DNA from: Coccinella septempunctata
Lineage: Eukaryota > Arthropoda > Insecta > Coleoptera > Coccinellidae
Reading direction: 5' to 3'
Length of the DNA: 64,000 bases
Assembly (NCBI RefSeq): GCF_907165205.1
Contig: NC_058195.1
Location: forward strand, 32,384,936-32,448,935
The notes under the pieces were generated by a model. It saw only the letters and a list, made by a program, of their open reading frames with translations. It did not search any database and had not been told where the DNA came from. Within the stretch, counting starts at the first letter, position 1, and each line of letters begins with the position of its first letter. The position numbers were made by a program, and so were the translations under genes. Below, piece by piece: positions 42,801 through 54,470 of this stretch.

Positions 42801-43670
42801 ATGGCGCATAACAGTGAATTTGCTAGTGAGCTGTTAAAGTTCAAAAAAGAATATTTAATCGAAATAATAATTAGCAGGAAAGTTCCCGAGGGTGTAAATG
42901 TGTCTCCAGGATTACGTAAATTAATAGAGGTGGGCTCCGAAGGAAATTTTAGCGAGCCTGCCGATAGTTGCAAAAATCTAAACAAGATTAACCTTCAAAG
43001 TGAAACATCAACAAACACTTTGTTTACTGGCGAGGACAGATCACAATTAATGGAATTGGAGATAATTTACCTGAAGAAGACGTTGAACACACTGGAACAA
43101 ATGATAAGTGACAAGAATATGATTATTGATTTATTGAATAAGAATCAACAAAATTTGAGAACATTTTCTTTCGATGTTCTAAGCGACGTTGCCGTTGTTG
43201 ACAAGCAGGCGGTAGATCTAACTAATGTTCCAGATAAGCAACAGGAGGAGCAGGTCAAGTCACAACATTTAAAAGAACACAAACCCGAGGAAATCTCGAG
43301 GAAGATTTACACATATAAGGAAGGGAAGACTGAACAAACAAAAAAGAGACCTAAAAATTCAGTTGTACAGGGAACAGCCAAGTCATCGTCTTTTAGTGGC
43401 GCTCCAAAATATGCCTGGATTCATGTGGGTAGAGCAGGTTTGGAAACGGACGAGAAAAGTGTCGAACAGCATCTCAAGTTGAAATTTCCTAATAGAAAAT
43501 TCATTGTGGAAGCACTACCACAAAGGGAAGGTGCAACTAGCCGCTCATTTAAGGTAGGTGGTGATTTGGACATAGTCGAAGAACTTTATAAGAGTGTAAA
43601 TTGGCCAGAGAATATATCCATAAAAAGATATAAATTTCTTCGAATCAGAGATAATATCAGGAATAAATAG
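42801..43670 (+). CDS. LINE ORF1 protein
   Basis: An intact 289-residue frame. The first 40 residues are a basic helical region (FASELLKFKKEYLIEIII). A coiled coil follows at about residues 90-120 (IIYLKKTLNTLEQMISDKNM), then a low-complexity linker rich in Lys/Gln. The C-terminal domain (residues 205-285) begins YAWIHVGRAGLETDEKSVEQ and is RRM-like. The coiled coil resembles that of the minus-strand LINE at 49.4-52.9 kb (LEQKISDKDEII), so the two belong to related families. Confidence 0.75.
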   Translation: MAHNSEFASELLKFKKEYLIEIIISRKVPEGVNVSPGLRKLIEVGSEGNFSEPADSCKNLNKINLQSETSTNTLFTGEDRSQLMELEIIYLKKTLNTLEQMISDKNMIIDLLNKNQQNLRTFSFDVLSDVAVVDKQAVDLTNVPDKQQEEQVKSQHLKEHKPEEISRKIYTYKEGKTEQTKKRPKNSVVQGTAKSSSFSGAPKYAWIHVGRAGLETDEKSVEQHLKLKFPNRKFIVEALPQREGATSRSFKVGGDLDIVEELYKSVNWPENISIKRYKFLRIRDNIRNK

Positions 43671-43705
43671 GCGTACAATAAACCAACTACAAAAAAAAGA
43701 ACCAT

Positions 43706-46308
43706 TTTCAATAGCGAACGTTAACCTGCAATCCTTAAAAAATAAAATTGATTTTTTCTAGAGTATTCTGAATGATAATAATTATGATTTGTGGTGTGTT
43801 TCTGAGCATTGGGCATCAGAGGATATTCTGAGCCGGGTAAATATCGCTAATTACGTAATTGCAGACTCTTATTCCCGCTCTGACGAGGATTATGGTGGGG
43901 CAGCAGTTTTCATAAAGAACACAATACATTACAATAAATTACCTGAAATAAAACAAATGAGTATTGATCATCATTTTGAGGTAGCCGCTGTAAAAATTCC
44001 TGACAAACATTTAGTGATTGCTAGTATATATAGACCACCTAAAGGCCAATTTGATCTTTTCATATCGGGATTGTCTGCATGTTTGGATGAGATGACGAGG
44101 GGGACGTTAGAGAAGATTTGTGTTGCAGGTGATTTCAATGTTAATTTCCTGGAAAGTAATAAGTATTCAAATGAAGTCTTGAATTTGTTCGAGTCCTACG
44201 GATTATTCCCGGCTTTCAATGAGCCTAGCAGAGTTAGTCGAAAATCAAAAACTTGTATTGACAATATATTTATTACGAACATATACAAGGACACTTACAA
44301 AAGTAAAACATACGACCCACACTTGTCGGATCATTCAGTACAGGAAATTAAATTGCTTAATGAGACATCTGTAACAAAAAGGAAATATATAACTAGGCAT
44401 ATGATAACGAGGAGAAATATAATTAAATTTGAGGAGAAACTAAGTGATATTGACTGGGATTCACTCAAATCCGAAAGAGCTGAAGAGACTTTTGATAGAT
44501 TTCATGCAGTATTTAAAGGCTGCTTCGATAGCTGTTTTCCTTTGAAGACGGTAAATGTAAACAGGAATAAAAATTATGTTCACAGAAATGCTTCAAATGT
44601 GGCTTTGAAGAAGGCAGTTGATGCGGCTCTGACAATCCACAGTATTCGTCAGAGTGATGACTCCAAGAAACTCGTAGAAATGCAGAAAAGAAGAAAGTGA
44701 ACAGAGAGTATATAAGTTCATCAGAGGATAAAACAAAGGCCATATGGAGAGTAATAGAGGAAGAAACTGCTAGGTCGAGAGAGAAGAGGAAAGAAGAAGG
44801 TAAATTGACCGCAGATGAACTCAATTGTTTCTTTTCTAATAACAATTTCAAATCAGTGCTCACCTTCTGCCATAGAAGCAATAAAATTGATGAGAAAGAC
44901 TGCTTCGAGGGTACCCAGATCCTCAGGTTCAATGTTCAACTATCCGGTTACAATCGATGAGCTGAATCAGATTATTAAAAGGTTAAAAAATAAAAAAACT
45001 GCGGATATCTACGGAATGAATGTGGTATTGATGAAAAGGATTTACCCAAAAATCTCTAAATTTATGTGTGATATCTTTAATCAATGTCTCGAGCAGGGAG
45101 TTTTTCCTGAACCACTAAAATTTGCAAGAATAATTCCCGTTCATAAAAGTGGAAATGAAGACGAATGCACTAATTATAGGCCAATATCTATTCTGCCTAC
45201 TTTTTCGAAAATATTAGAGGAAATATTGAAGGGAAGATTGTTGGGTTTTCTCGACAGGACACTGGTTCTTGATCAATGCCAGCATGGATTTAGATCAGGT
45301 AGATCAACTATGACAGCGCTGATTGCGTTGATGGATAATGTTATTGAGGCAGTTGATAGAGGTAGATTAGTTGAGGTTTTGGCCTGCGACCTATCCAAGG
45401 CATTTGATAGTGTGGTAGGAGAAATACTACTGCAGAAGTTGGAAATTTATGGAGTTAGAGGAAATGCGTTGGCTATTTTCAAATCATACCTGGAGAATAG
45501 AACACAGGTGGTCTCGTGGAATGATGCAGTATCACGGGTGGGGGTTCTTAGATATGGAGTGCCCCAGGGATCAATTTTAGGTCCCTTATTGTTTTTGTTA
45601 TACGTAAATGACTTACCACTGAATGTACCGTGCTCCCTTACCTCGATGTTTGCAGATGACACCACCTTTGTAAATGATTCGTCCAGGAGAGCAGAACTGG
45701 AAATTGGAGGTGCCAGGACCTTGGCTTGTGCTGAAAAATGGTTTAGCGTGAATGGATTAAAACTCAATGTGGATAAGTCCCACCGTATGATAGTAGCCGG
45801 CAATGAGGCTCCGCAGTGTATCAGATTGTTAGGTGTGACTGTGGACAATCGACTTACCTGGAACACTCACACAACATCACTATTGAAGAGGCTTTCGACT
45901 GCAATTTTCACCATACGTAGGATGAGGGAGGTTGCAGGCACGGACATATCTAGGTTGACCTATTACGCCAACTTCCACCAGACTGCTACATACGGCATAA
46001 TATTATGGGGTCATAGTTCCGGACTGATTGATGTACTCCTGAAGCAAAAGGAAGCTGTCAGAGCCATTCTTGGAGTCCCAAGAATCATTTCATGCAGAGA
46101 GTTGTTTCGATCATTGGGTATACTCACCGTAACATCTGTGTATATACTTAACTGCATAATGTATGTCCATGATAATAGAGCTAAATTCAGGAAAAATGAT
46201 GACAATCATCACTATGGTACACGGAACAAAAATGAACTTAGCATTGAGTATCATCGCCTCAAAAAAACACAGACTGGCACTAATCATGTGCCAGTGTTCG
46301 ATGAATAA
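43706..46308 (+). pseudogene. LINE ORF2 (endonuclease-reverse transcriptase), disrupted
   Basis: Endonuclease motifs: IANVNLQSLKNK just before an in-frame TAG near 43761, then WCVSEHW, ASIYRPPKG, VAGDFNVNF, TCIDNIF and HLSDHS. A frame change at about 44697 and another near 44930 lead to reverse transcriptase (open to 46308): KTADIYGMNVVLMK, RIIPVHKSGN, NYRPISILP, QHGFRSGRST, ACDLSKAFDSV, GVPQGSILGPLLF and catalytic MFADDTTF (about 45645). The usual Pro-Gly of the finger motif is A-D-I here. The C-terminal region has TYGIILWGHS and a final HHYGTRNKNE. Otherwise well preserved. Confidence 0.88.
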
Positions 46309-46457
46309 CCGTGCTTACATTTTTACATTCACATGTTTGGACCTTTTGTATGTGTCTTCAAATGTTTCTCGTCTTTTATATTTATATTTTATACTGTTCT
46401 ATTTTTGAACTTATTGTATTTTGACCTGCCATGTAATATATTTTGATGGTGAATAAA

Positions 46458-46482
46458 TGATGATGATGATGATGATGATGAT
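46458..46482. repeat. (TGA)n tail of LINE
   Basis: Eight TGA/GAT units following AATAAA at the 3' end of the plus-strand LINE. It gives the His run seen in the overlapping minus-strand frame, which is not a protein feature. Confidence 0.9.
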
Positions 46483-46485
46483 CTA

Positions 46486-46600
46486 AGGTTGAGGTAAAGG
46501 CTTGAGAGGAAACTACCTCCAAGTGTACGTCTTCGGTGATCAGGCAAACGAACAATGCAAGGTAAGCTTTCAAAATTGTCCGTTTTCGAGCGTTATTAGA
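46486..46600 (-). pseudogene. BEL/Pao integrase scrap
   Basis: About 30 codons: KAYLALFVCLITEDVHLEVV then SSQAFTSTL. This matches the strand after the first catalytic Asp of BEL/Pao integrases (pattern K-x-Y-x-A-L-F-V-C-x-x-T-x-x-V-H-L-E). It is cut off exactly where the LINE tail begins. No other BEL/Pao sequence is visible. Confidence 0.6.
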
Positions 46601-46611
46601 ACGATATAAAA

Positions 46612-49352
46612 ATAATCTTCTTCTTCTTCCTTCTTCATTCTAGGCGAATCGCCTGTTTACTTTAGTCGATACTCTGCCTACACCGCCAAATTATCGCTCC
46701 ATCTTTTTCGAGGGCGTCCTAAACTTCTTCGACCTAATGGAGATTTGTCTCGAGCAATTCTAACCACACTCCCTTCATCCATTCCACCGATGTGCTCTCC
46801 ATTCCCTTTTTCTTTCCAGCACCCACTCATTTTCGTCCTTCACTCCACATGTTCTTCTTATATTCTCACTTCTCTCCCTGTCAAACAGTGTTTTCCCAGC
46901 TATCCTGCGAAGTACCCTCATTTCCGTTGTCTTCAGTAGTTGTTTAGTCCTCGCTCTGTCGGGTCGAGTTTCAGCGGTGTATGTCATAGTTGGTCTTACT
47001 ACTGCTTTATAAATTCTTGCCTTCGTCTCTATATTGTATATATGTTTTTATTTCGCCATACTGTGTCACTCAAACATCCCGCCACTCTTGTTGCCCTCAT
47101 CGTTTGCTCTCTCACCCTCAACATCAGCATATCCCGATATTTCTATTTCCAAGTATTTGAACTTTGCCATCCACTTCCAGTTTGCATCTAAGTGGTGTTT
47201 TTGATGTTGTCATGCATTCAGTTTTCTGGGTTGAAATTATCATACTAAGAAATTTGGCAACACAGTTAAATCGATGCAGCAACCGCTGCAAATCGTCCTC
47301 ACTCTCAGCCACCAGTACAGCGTCATCGGCATAGCACAGAATTGCTTTCTCACTGTCACCCATCCTGTATTCCTTCAGTGCACGTACCTTCTTTATGACC
47401 TCGTCTATAATGATGCTGAAGAGAAGAGGACTCAGGGAATCCCCCTGTCGAATGCCACGGCCCACAGCTATTGGTTCAGTCAGGACCCCGTTTACTCTTG
47501 CTTGAATCCAATTACTCTCATATACGTTCCTGATGATTTGAATGAGGTTTTGCGGGATTTGTCTGTTGTGAAGAAGGTGTGAAACGTCCTGCACACGATC
47601 GAACGCTTTCTCCAACTCAACAAAACACATGTATGCTGGTCTGTTGTATTCTATTGACTTTTTCCTTATCTGTCTAATAACGAAGACCGCATCCGTACAT
47701 GATCTGCCCGACTTGAATCCCTGCTGTTCGTCTGCTAGGGATGTTAAGCTGATAATTTTGTTTGCTATTACTTTAGTGGTGAGTTTAAGTGTGGTGGTGA
47801 GAAGATTTATACCTCGGTAGTTTGTCTCCCTTTTTGAACATCAGTATGGTATTGCTTGTTCTCCACTCGTCGGGTATCCGATGATGACAGATTTTTTGCA
47901 AGAGTGATGTCAACTGCCGTGTCAAACATTGACCCCCATATTTGTCATAGGAATGCCATCCGGTCCTGGGCTCTTCCTGTTCTTCAGTTTTTGAAGTGCT
48001 GTAATAAAATCGGCTGTCTCAACTTGAATGTCGTTATCCACCACTATTTCCGGTACATCCAGCGTAACCTCAGTTTCTTCTGATCTATATAATTCAGTCA
48101 AATATCCAATCCAGGTTTCTCTTTTTATTTGATTCGTTCTGACCAAATCATTGATCTCCTTTCTTTGAGTTCGAACAAAGCGCCAAATCTGTTTTTGGAG
48201 TCCGTAGAAATTACTTTCCAAGCGCCTTGAGATGAGCTTTCGTTTGCCTCACCAATGCAGTGGTTTCATTTCGGATTCTTCTATACCTTTCGTATGATTC
48301 TTTGGCGGTATGTGCTGGGGTGAGTTCACGCTATTTGAAGAAATGCGTGCTCTTGGGGTGATTGTTTCGTCCCACTGCTAGGGTCGGACTCATCAGGTAG
48401 GTTAATGAACCCTAGCAGCTACCTACGACAATCGCCGAAGCAGCGTAGTTTGTGCCTGCTATAAACGCCGCAGGGATGCCATCGTTTGGCCACCCTTGGT
48501 ACCACCATGGTGAGATGAAGAATTCTTCTACCATGGGTACAACTACGCCGCCACAATTCTGACATTTTCAATGTTTTGTAGGCCAGATATGCTTTCTTCT
48601 TTTCTTTGCATTTCTCTTTAATTTCTGGGCGAAACCATGGTGTCCTGTCCGTTCCAGTGTTCTTATTTCTTTTTACACTTCGTGTGCCTAGAGCTTCATG
48701 AGCGGCTTCTCTAATGTTATTCCTCAGTTTTTCCCAGAAAGCGTTTATATTGTTTCCTTCTCGTATTGCTCTCATGTTAATTTTCTCCTTCAGTCTATTC
48801 TCATATAGTTGTCTAATTGATAAGTCCCATAGTGATCCGATGTTTATTTTTTCCCCTTGACTTGCTTGTACTGGGTTCTTTTCAGGGTTGAATTCTATTT
48901 TCATCTTTGCAAGCAACAAACTGTGATCGCTGCCTACATCGGCAGAATTCAGAGTTCTGACGTCCAATATTTGAAGTGGGTGTATGCATCTGTTCGTGAC
49001 AACGTAGTCTATTGTTGATTTCTGCTCCATGGAGTTGCAGAATGTGAACTTATATTGATCTCTGTGGTTATAATATGTCTGGTTGATTCGCAACTTATTG
49101 AATGTACATAGATCGATCATCAGTTCTCCATTATTAATTAATACTGCTTCATTGAACTGTTGCGTCTGTTGCTTAATTCCGAGCAGTATTTCATTTCCGA
49201 CACTGAAATCACACGTTGAACGTGTCACGTTAAAATCACCAAGTATTATCATCTGCTGGTCACCTGGTAACGACTGAACTGTATTTTGCAATTGATCATA
49301 AAAAATTTCTCTCTCTTTTCTAGGCTTGTTATCTTCAGGGGCGTAAATAGAC
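46612..49352 (-). pseudogene. RTE-like LINE ORF2, 5' truncated and frameshifted
   Basis: From right to left: endonuclease (49354-48560) with MSIYAPED, ILGDFNVTR, TIDYVVTNR and GSDHSLL; then a solo TRIM LTR insertion; then reverse transcriptase in pieces: NRKSPGPDGIP (near 47970), an out-of-frame segment at 47900-47640, FVELEKAFDRVQ, GIRQGDSLSPLLF and catalytic LCYADDAVL (about 47330), and the C-terminal EMRVLRRIAG. The motifs are those of RTE-type LINEs. The 3' end near 46612-46635 has an AAG-repeat tail. It is 5' truncated inside the endonuclease at about 49352, where another LINE's 3' end begins. Confidence 0.85.
48301..48555 (-). mobile_element. Solo LTR of the TRIM, internally deleted, in RTE LINE
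   Basis: 255 bp with the same ends as the TRIM LTRs at 36547 and 37119 (TTTGGCGGTATGTGC ... CGCCGCCACA on the plus strand). It is flanked by a 4-bp duplication ATTC (48297-48300 and 48556-48559). A net 106 bp is missing from the middle relative to the 361-bp LTRs. It interrupts the LINE between endonuclease and reverse transcriptase. A solo LTR arises by recombination between the two LTRs of a full element. Confidence 0.85.
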
Positions 49353-49446
49353 AATATTCAATTTCAATTCAATTTAATTCCACATAAACACCTTAAAGGT
49401 AAATTAAAAATGCAGAACAGAGACAATACAGAGAAAATATTCTAAC

Positions 49447-52197
49447 CTACAATAGTATAGTTTTCAATTCATTAATGGTAGTATTGAAAATATCCACATC
49501 AAATTTTGTTACAATTTCATTGCACACATGCATCATACAATTTACAGGAGATAAGTGTCCAGGTATTACATGAAAAGGTTCCTTGTTTAAAATTCTCAAA
49601 TTCAATTTGGGAACCTTAAAATTAATAAATTTCACAAAATCACAATCTTGGTAGCTCACATTATTCAGAACTTTGAACATAAAGGTCACAGCCTTGAATT
49701 TACGCCTATTATCTAGTGAAATCATACTGAAATCCTTCATCATGTTTTGGTACGATATTCTAAATGGATATTCGAGAGGCATATTCGAGATGAGGTCTTA
49801 CGAGGGCATTGTACAGCAGAGTGATAGTTGAACAATTAAAATCTTTCGCATTTCTGAAGACCAATCCCAACATTCTATATGCCCTTGCGGTTGATAATTC
49901 AAAGTGGCTATTGAACTTTAGATTCGGCTGAAACAGGACACCTAAATCTTTGGTTTTCGATTTGCGCTCAATTATTTGTGAACCGATTGTATAATTGAAT
50001 TGTATCGGATTCATTTTCCGTGTGTAGCTAACAACATGACACTTTTTGATATTCAAAGACATCTTGTTCATCTTAAACCATCGCTCTACTTTATCTAGGT
50101 CTTTTTGCAAAAGGCAGCAATCTGACAGATCAAGAATCTTCCTAAAAAGCTTGAAATCGTCCGCGAACAATAAAGCCAGACAGAAATACAGGTGAGCAGG
50201 AAGATCATTCATAAAGATCAAAAAAAGCAGTGGACCGTTTATGCTTCCTTGAGGTACACCTGATATCTGAATTAGAGATCGAGAATATGCACCTCCAATC
50301 TTGACGAACTGCTGTCTCTGCCTCAAATATGAGTCAACGAAACTACAGGCATTTTTCGAGAACTCTCCGGCAGCCAGCTTCCTAATAAGAATTGCATGGC
50401 TAACCCTATCAAACGCTTTCTCGCAATCAGTATATACTGTGTCGAGCTGATGACCACTTTCAATTGCTTCCGCTGCTAATTCAGTAAAACTACAAAGATT
50501 GCTTACCATCGATTTCCCCCTAGAAAAACCATGCTGAATCGGATTGATCTTGAGATGTGAATTTTGTATTATATCTTGATATATAATCCTTTCAAATATC
50601 TTGGACAAAGCCTTCGAGATATTTATGGGTCGGTAATTCACGACTTGACATATTTCCCCCGACTTATAAATGGGTGTTATTACCGATGTTTTCAGAATAT
50701 CGGGAAAAGTATTCTTTGATATTGACAAATTGAAAATATGAAGCAGTGGATCTATCAGATAATCAATGCACCCCTTATAAATATAAGAAGGAATATTATC
50801 TGAGCCTAAGGTTTTTTTGGCTTCAACTTTTTGACACTTTCCCTCAGAGCTTCCTCTGTTATTAAGGAGAAACTGAAAGTTCCCCAATCCGACACTGTGT
50901 CGTAGCAATCAGAATCCAAAGTGTAAATTGATTCAAAGAACTGAGCAAAGGCATTCGATATGTTTTCCGCGTTATTGAGAGACTTTTGTCTGAATGTCAT
51001 CATTGATGGTACCTTATTCTGAGATTTTTTCTTTTTCATAAATGACCAAAAAGTGGAAGGATCATTCTTGAAATTCATTTTTAATTGTTTTTTATATTCG
51101 ACATATTCAAGCTTCGTTTGTTGCTTAATATTCTTCCTCAACTCCGTAAATTCAACACCTATATGTTTCCTTTTATGAAGTCTATTTTTTTTCATTATGT
51201 TTTGTTTGAAATCAGCAGAAAACCATATTGGAAATTTACGTCTTGCACTGACTGAATAACTTCTTTTGAATTTGGGAATAGCTTGGTCCAATATATTGTA
51301 CATTATATCATAAAAAAGGTTTATACTCTTGTTAACATCATCACATCGAACTACATCTGACCAATCACACTGTGATATAAGATTATAGAGGAGTATGTAA
51401 TCACCTCTTGAATAGTTATAACTAAATTCATTTTCATATCCACTATTTGACCTAAAATGTGAATAATCGAAGGAAAATTCGAGTGCTGGATGATATCTAT
51501 CCTCGTTTACAACAGTACATTGGGATTTAATCACAGTAGACACTGACATGTTCGACAAAATCAAATCCAATCTGCGACCCATGAAATTCACTACATCGTT
51601 ATGTTGTTTCAAGTCGAACAAGTTCAGAAAGTTATTGAGCAAGGTACTCTTGTTGCAGCCGTCAGAAAGTAACGGTACATTAAAGTCTCCCAAAATTAAT
51701 AAATCATCGTCATCCAATAGCATTCTATCAAACATACTAAAATAATTATCGTATATATCATACTCTGAGTTAGGCGGAAAATAGACAACAGATATGTAAC
51801 ATTTATAATTTTTTGATATTAATTTTACCAGTATACATTCAGCTTCAGTATCCGCCTTGATAACCTCGAATCTTATATCACTTTTAAGTGCAAGAAGAAC
51901 ACCTCCACCCCTAGTTTGACACGTATCTCTGTCTTTTCGAACCACCACATATCGATCATCAAAAAGTTCCTCACTAAACACACCCGCATTCAGCCACGTC
52001 TCAGTCAAAGCGATTAAGTCAGAATCAGACGCTAGTATAGTCGTCTGAAAGCGCTCAGTTTTTGATCTTAGACCCTGAACATTCTGGTAGTAAAAACAAA
52101 GTTGTTTTTTATGTTGGGATGTTGGGACTATTTTTTGAACTCCAGAGGCGCTGTTTTCTTCCTTAAAAAATGCGACACTGCTGCACCCTTTGGCCAT
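49447..52197 (-). pseudogene. LINE ORF2 (endonuclease-reverse transcriptase), two frameshifts
   Basis: Endonuclease (52100-51400): FYYQNVQGLRSK, IALTETWL, SVVYFPPNSEYD, ILGDFNVPL and RRLDLILSN. Frame change in an A/C run near 50815. Reverse transcriptase (50820-49790): GSDNIPSYIYKG, VITPIYKSGE, NYRPINIS, QHGFSRGKSM, YTDCEKAFDRVSH, GVPQGSINGPLLF and catalytic LLFADDFKLF (about 50165). A second frame change near 49785 leads to the C-terminal frame ending at 49447. All key polymerase residues are present. Confidence 0.88.
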
Positions 52198-52871
52198 AGG
52201 TCACTACTCCAAGCATCTTTCAATTGGTCTTGTAAAATTGTTACCTTCATAGACGAATAATGAGTCGGATATTTAAAAGGGTGGTTCTCACAAACAACAT
52301 CAGTAAATTTAGTTTCCAACATTTTAACCATATCTTCGGGTGTAGTAGTTGGACTTAGTCTAGTGACATGTAGTGACGTTAATTTAGTAACCGTCTTCAC
52401 TCTGTTGGTGGTACCGTTACTTCCAATTAAACATTTTCGTTTCCTTTTATTTTGAACAATCTTGAATCCCCCATTGTCCTCTCCATTATTCCAGTTGAAT
52501 GTTGAATTGACATTTTTATTATAGCTTACATCTTCGTGCTCCTTACTAGTTCGGTTTGATCCTGACTGTCTTGAATTTTCATTTGTTAAATTAATTATTT
52601 CATTCATTTTGTCACTTTGTATCGATTCCAATAATTGAACTCTATCAGAATCCACAGATTTGTTTACACTATGTTCTGCTGTCACAATCTGATTAACACC
52701 TGATTTGTTGTTTAGCCTGGTGGCAGTGTGCTGTGATTCCGATATAGGTCCTGTCTTCAAATCGTTATTTACATACGTTGCTTGTTTATATGTTTTTGTG
52801 GGCTTTAGTTGTTTATTCATTTCTTTTATAATTTCATCCTTGTCTGATATCTTCTGTTCCAACGTTAACAC
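52128..52871 (-). CDS. LINE ORF1 protein, N-terminus missing
   Basis: 247 residues. The frame begins in a coiled coil (LEQKISDKDEIIKEMNKQL). A long Asn/Ser-rich linker follows, then a basic KRKRK patch and a C-terminal RRM-like domain (TSLHVTRLSPTTTPEDMVKM ... YSSMKVTIL, ending in LWPKGAAVSHF). The natural N-terminus, present in the related protein at 42801, is lost by 5' truncation, so the first Met is not the original start. Confidence 0.7.
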   Translation of the reverse strand: MLTLEQKISDKDEIIKEMNKQLKPTKTYKQATYVNNDLKTGPISESQHTATRLNNKSGVNQIVTAEHSVNKSVDSDRVQLLESIQSDKMNEIINLTNENSRQSGSNRTSKEHEDVSYNKNVNSTFNWNNGEDNGGFKIVQNKRKRKCLIGSNGTTNRVKTVTKLTSLHVTRLSPTTTPEDMVKMLETKFTDVVCENHPFKYPTHYSSMKVTILQDQLKDAWSSDLWPKGAAVSHFLRKKTAPLEFKK

Positions 52872-53106
52872 TGTTCAATCTTTGGCCCTCCTCTTCCATT
52901 CCAACAACCGAATAATATAAAAATACTGGCTCCGCAAAGTTCACGCCAACTTTACCGAAAGGACGTGAATTATTTACCCTAGGAGCATGCATGGTGCCAT
53001 CAATAGTAGTGACCGAACAGCTGACCAGTGCAGAGTGGACCTGGTGTCCAGATCGATAGATCGTTGGTACCAGAGTGAAGTAACCGAGCAGAGTTAGCGA
53101 ACGGAC

Positions 53107-53421
53107 ATGGCGACTTATCAAATTGAGAAAAGGCAGGAGAGCCTGGACAGGCTTAATGTGGAACAGATACAGAAAATGATTGATTATTTATGTGCGCGAC
53201 TTAATGAGTTAGTGAGGGAAGATACACCTAAAGAAGCTGAAGACGAATTTCAACATCCGAAGAGGAAGAAGGCAAGAAACATAACACATACGTTGGATAC
53301 CTACAACGCCGAAACCGCAAACGCCCCCCTGGTGATGGAAACAGAGATAAACGTTCAGACCGAACCGAACGAAGAAGAACCACAAGTGGAAGGGATAAAT
53401 AATACTGAGTTTCATTCATGA
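53107..53421 (+). CDS. Hypothetical protein, possibly a retroelement ORF1 N-terminus
   Basis: A 104-residue frame whose ATG follows a moderately GC-rich leader. The N-terminal third is helical and charged (ESLDRLNVEQIQKMIDYLCA), followed by a basic patch (HPKRKKARNI) and an acidic Pro/Glu-rich end. I recognise no domain. The size, charge pattern and position next to LINEs suggest the start of a LINE or other retroelement ORF1. A small host exon is also possible. Confidence 0.35.
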   Translation: MATYQIEKRQESLDRLNVEQIQKMIDYLCARLNELVREDTPKEAEDEFQHPKRKKARNITHTLDTYNAETANAPLVMETEINVQTEPNEEEPQVEGINNTEFHS

Positions 53422-53765
53422 TTTTTTTAAATTCACCTCGGAAAATATTAAAAATCATCCTTCAAATATGGGGATTTAAAATTTAAATCGCTTTGTGCGG
53501 AGTTTACGATTTGGCAACAACACATATAAGACAATGAAAAAAACAATGTCCGATCAGCTTGTTTATAAAATAACAGCTGTTGATCTACAGGCGCCTTCTT
53601 ACTGGCGAGCTTCAACTGCAACCGGCCATATAAATCCCATAAAATTTTACGACCTTCCACGTTCGTCGCAGACTTCATAGACAGCCATCTTTGTCGATCT
53701 CATCAAGATAATATATTTGTTGTCCTTTATTATCAAGGCATATTTCAGTCGATGTTGCTAACTTC
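53422..53765. other. Short stretch without a gene
   Basis: No credible gene. The minus-strand frame at 53448-53678 and its plus-strand mirror show no domain and A/T-driven composition. Confidence 0.35.
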
Positions 53766-54470
53766 CCACATAGCATGGGATATTTGTCAAATATTTATGA
53801 AATATTTGTACTCAAGGTTTTGAATATTTACTAAATCTTTCGTTGAAATATTCATGAAATAAAGTTATGTCCGACTTTTTCTCACATTGAAATGTTTCAT
53901 GAAATATTTCATATAGATTTTTGAAATATTTTCTACAACATTGTGTGAAATATCTTCTAAAACCATAGCAATATTACATGGAATATTTACGCAAGATTTC
54001 TTCTTATTGAAGAAAATATTTCCTGAAATCTTCCGAAGAGGTTTTCGAAATCTTCCAACGAGGGGGTCTGAAATGTTACGAAATATATTTCTGCGATGTT
54101 TGTGTAAAGTTGCTGGAATCTTTCTAGAAATATTTTTGGAAGATTTATATGCAATAATAGGAAATATTTCCATAAAAATTTTGGAAATGTTTTGAATTAT
54201 ATTAAGCGTTATCTGACTTGAAATATTTCCGCAATAATATGCAAAAAAATATCTTGCGAATTCTCTGAACAACATTTCGCCAGGGTAGCTGAATAACTTC
54301 ATAAAATACATATTCCTGAAGAATTGAGCAATACTTTGAACATATATCTTCGAAGTAATACCAAATTTTTGAGGATTTGTAAAATATTATTGCTAAATAC
54401 TGTTCAAAGATCTCGTAAGATATTTTTTTGAGGAACATTATATTTATATGTATAAGGTTTTCCTGAAATA
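53766..54470. repeat. GAAATATTTC-rich repeat block A
   Basis: About 700 bp densely packed with ATATTTC and GAAATAT motifs, many in palindromic pairs. It starts at CCCACATAGCATGGGATATT. Open frames on both strands are by-products of the motif. It matches block B at 58150-58882 in inverse orientation, including the outer CCCACA-AGCATGG end. Confidence 0.65.

Larger units (their letters stand above)
42640..46482 (+). mobile_element. LINE retrotransposon with (GAT)n tail
   Basis: ORF1 (42801-43670), ORF2 with breaks (about 43706-46308), a 150-nt 3' region and a terminal GATGAT repeat (46458-46482), like the simple-repeat tails of CR1/L2/RTE-type LINEs. The 5' boundary is approximate, taken from the change in sequence character near 42640. 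The 3' end lies against a BEL/Pao relic at 46483. Confidence 0.8.
49365..52875 (-). mobile_element. LINE retrotransposon, 5' truncated
   Basis: ORF1 (52871-52128) and ORF2 (52197-49447) overlap by about 70 nt and run leftward. The 3' end at 49352-49375 has an ATTGAATT-type repeat tail. The 5' end breaks within the ORF1 coiled coil at about 52872. It belongs with the LINE at 42.6-46.5 kb by ORF1 similarity. The clade is within the Jockey/CR1 group. Confidence 0.8.

Noticed and set aside
46382..46573. Histidine-run protein on the minus strand
   Set aside because: The His run is the LINE (TGA)n tail; only the BEL/Pao part upstream is meaningful.
53865..54438. Open frames on both strands around 53.9-54.4 kb
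   Set aside because: Products of the GAAATATTTC motif repeat, giving Ile/Phe/Asn-rich low-complexity translations.
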